This document shows positions 62,670 through 64,000 of a DNA stretch of 64,000 nt, in pieces. The notes beneath the pieces are model-generated. The model was not told the DNA's origin, ran no database searches, and worked only from the letters and a program-made list of their open reading frames with translations. Each line of letters begins with the position of its first letter. Position 1 is the stretch's first letter. The DNA is from Polycyclovorans sp046565985 (lineage in GTDB: Bacteria > Pseudomonadota > Gammaproteobacteria > Nevskiales > Nevskiaceae), in contig JBKHXN010000044.1 in the NCBI GenBank assembly GCA_046565985.1, positions 13,768 to 77,767 of the forward strand, given 5' to 3'. Both the position numbers and the translations under genes were made by a program.

Positions 62670-64000
62670 ATGCGCGTCAGCCCCCTCGTCCCCGCCCTGA
62701 TCTCTTCATTGTTCCTGCTCGGTGCCTGTGGCGGTGCGCCCAGCTCCGCCCCGCTGGCGCCGGCACAGCCGCCGGTGGACGAGCCGGATACCAGCAAGTA
62801 CGACGTGACCATCACCCGCACCGCGCTCGGCATCCCGCACATCAACGGGCGCGACTTCGCCAGCCTGGGCTACGGCTACGGCTACGCCCACGCCGAGGAC
62901 AACCTCTGCATCCTGCTCGACGATCTGCTGACCAACCGTGGCGAGCGCTCGCGCTATTTCGGCCCCGACGGCACGCACGTGATCTTTCCCAACGGCTCGA
63001 CGGCCAGCAACCTGGACAGCGATTTCTTCTGGAAGGCCATCGCCAGCGATGCGGCGATTAAGCCGCTGAAAGCCAACACCGAGGAAGGCGCCCGCCAGAT
63101 CACCGCCGGCTTCGTGGACGGCCTCAACCGCTATCTCGCAGAACTCAAGGCCGGCCAGCACCCGGGCCGTCACGCCAGCTGCCGCGACGCCCCCTGGGCG
63201 CTGCCGATCACCGAGGACGACATGTACCGGCGCTACTACCGGCTGGTGCTGCTGGCCTCGTCCTCGGTCTTCGTGTCCGGCATCGCGCAGGCCCAGCCGC
63301 CGCTGCCGGGCGAGGAACCGGAGCAGGCCAGCGCCGAGGCCATCTCGGCGGCGCTCGCGGAGGACGCCGGTCCGTTCCGCTTCTTCACCGAGCCGCAGCT
63401 GGGCAGCAACATGTACGCCATCGGCAAGGACGCCAGCGCCACCGGCATCCCGCTGGTGTTCGGCAACCCGCACTTTCCCTGGCGCGGGCCGGAGCGCCTG
63501 TATGTCTCGCACCTGACCGTGCCGGGGCAGATGGACATCATGGGCTCCTCGCTGTACGGCGTGCCGCTGGTGCTGATCGGTTTCAACGAGCACCTGGCCT
63601 GGAGCCATACCGTGTCCACCGCCTACCGCTTCGGCCTGTACGAGCTGACCCTGGCCCCGGACGACCCGACCGCCTACATCTATGAGGGCCAAGTGCGGCG
63701 CATGGAGGCCCAGCCGATCAGCGTCGAGGTGCTCAACGCCGAGGGCCAGCTGGAAACCGCGACCCGCACCCTGTACCGCAGCCACTACGGGCCGATGATC
63801 TCGCTGGTGGTCAGCGGCGTGAACATCCTGCCCTGGTCCACGTCCAAGGCCTATTCGATCCGCGACGCCAACGCCGAGAACGACCGCCTGATCAGCCACT
63901 TCTTCCGCTGGAATACGGCGGACAGCTTCGAGACCTTCAAGCAGATCCAGGCCGAGACCGTGGCCGTGCCCTGGGTCAACACCATCGGCAGCGGGCCCAC
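62670..64000 (+). CDS. Penicillin acylase family lipoprotein (partial, runs off the window)
   Basis: 443 codons are seen with no stop. The start is MRVSPLVPALISSLFLLGACGG with lipobox LGAC, and a GGAG site seven bases upstream; an in-frame ATG 12 bases earlier is possible. TRTALGIPHINGRDFASLGYGYGYAHAEDNL is the alpha-subunit signature. The autoproteolysis site is predicted before Ser in LGSNMYAIGKDAS, followed by NPHFPWRGPERLYVSHLT. This resembles AHL/aculeacin-type N-terminal nucleophile acylases in this family, active after export. Whether the substrate is an acyl-homoserine lactone or another amide is unknown. Confidence 0.85.
   Translation, partial: MRVSPLVPALISSLFLLGACGGAPSSAPLAPAQPPVDEPDTSKYDVTITRTALGIPHINGRDFASLGYGYGYAHAEDNLCILLDDLLTNRGERSRYFGPDGTHVIFPNGSTASNLDSDFFWKAIASDAAIKPLKANTEEGARQITAGFVDGLNRYLAELKAGQHPGRHASCRDAPWALPITEDDMYRRYYRLVLLASSSVFVSGIAQAQPPLPGEEPEQASAEAISAALAEDAGPFRFFTEPQLGSNMYAIGKDASATGIPLVFGNPHFPWRGPERLYVSHLTVPGQMDIMGSSLYGVPLVLIGFNEHLAWSHTVSTAYRFGLYELTLAPDDPTAYIYEGQVRRMEAQPISVEVLNAEGQLETATRTLYRSHYGPMISLVVSGVNILPWSTSKAYSIRDANAENDRLISHFFRWNTADSFETFKQIQAETVAVPWVNTIGSGP

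Overview
The window reads as a stretch of chromosome from a high-GC, free-living gammaproteobacterium. The evidence is a set of gene orders typical of that class: rsmG-parA-parB beside atpIBEFHAGDC, then glmU-glmS; rhodanese-grxC-secB-gpsA; dapF-DUF484-xerC; hslVU-DUF971-ubiE-ubiJ-ubiB. A PlsB-type acyltransferase, a FadE-type acyl-CoA dehydrogenase and a wax ester synthase/DGAT recall lipid-storing lineages such as the Nevskiales/Salinisphaerales, but that placement is a low-confidence guess. No rRNA, tRNA, phage, transposase or CRISPR array was found. Coding density is very high and many neighbours overlap by 4 bases (ATGA or GTGA).

Layout. 1-3.8 kb: end of an assimilatory nitrite/nitrate reductase operon (NasB-like tail, NasA with C-terminal BFD domain, TauE/SafE permease). 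3.8-17.2 kb, minus strand: rsmG-parA-parB, then the F1Fo ATP synthase operon with its own TATAAT promoter and a terminator, then glmU-glmS-AEC permease. 17.3-22.1 kb: a HerA/YjgR-like ATPase and a tetR-fadE pair preceded by two 14-bp palindromic operators. 22.1-31.8 kb, minus strand: prolyl oligopeptidase, cNMP-binding patatin, DUF885 protein, M2 peptidase and POT peptide permease, with a duplicated 76-bp palindromic element between the DUF885 and M2 genes. 32-36.9 kb: plsB, FKBP isomerase, DUF4124 and DUF3080-like proteins. 36.9-42.6 kb: DUF1329 protein, a RimK-like ATP-grasp/GNAT pair, a glycosyltransferase and a membrane fatty acid desaturase behind a FabR/DesT-like site. 42.6-48.7 kb: trmL, gpsA (with a partial duplication of its 5' end), secB, grxC, rhodanese, an EnvC-like protein and CtpA. 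48.7-56.9 kb, minus strand: ubiquinone genes, hslVU with a heat-shock-type promoter, xerC and dapF. 57-64 kb: GFA protein, haloalkane dehalogenase, an orphan ParM-like actin, wax ester synthase divergent from an aldehyde dehydrogenase, and the start of a penicillin-acylase-family lipoprotein.

Two functional themes stand out beyond housekeeping. One is lipid supply and storage: FadE, PlsB, GpsA, desaturase, WS/DGAT and aldehyde dehydrogenase, several with recognisable operators. The other is extracytoplasmic peptide breakdown and uptake: prolyl oligopeptidase, M2 and possibly DUF885 peptidases beside a POT di/tripeptide importer. The most unusual local structures are the tandem duplication that creates a 46-codon reading frame ending in an ATGA overlap with gpsA, the triple-hairpin 76-bp repeat, and the orphan actin-like gene. 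No clearly new multi-gene system was found.
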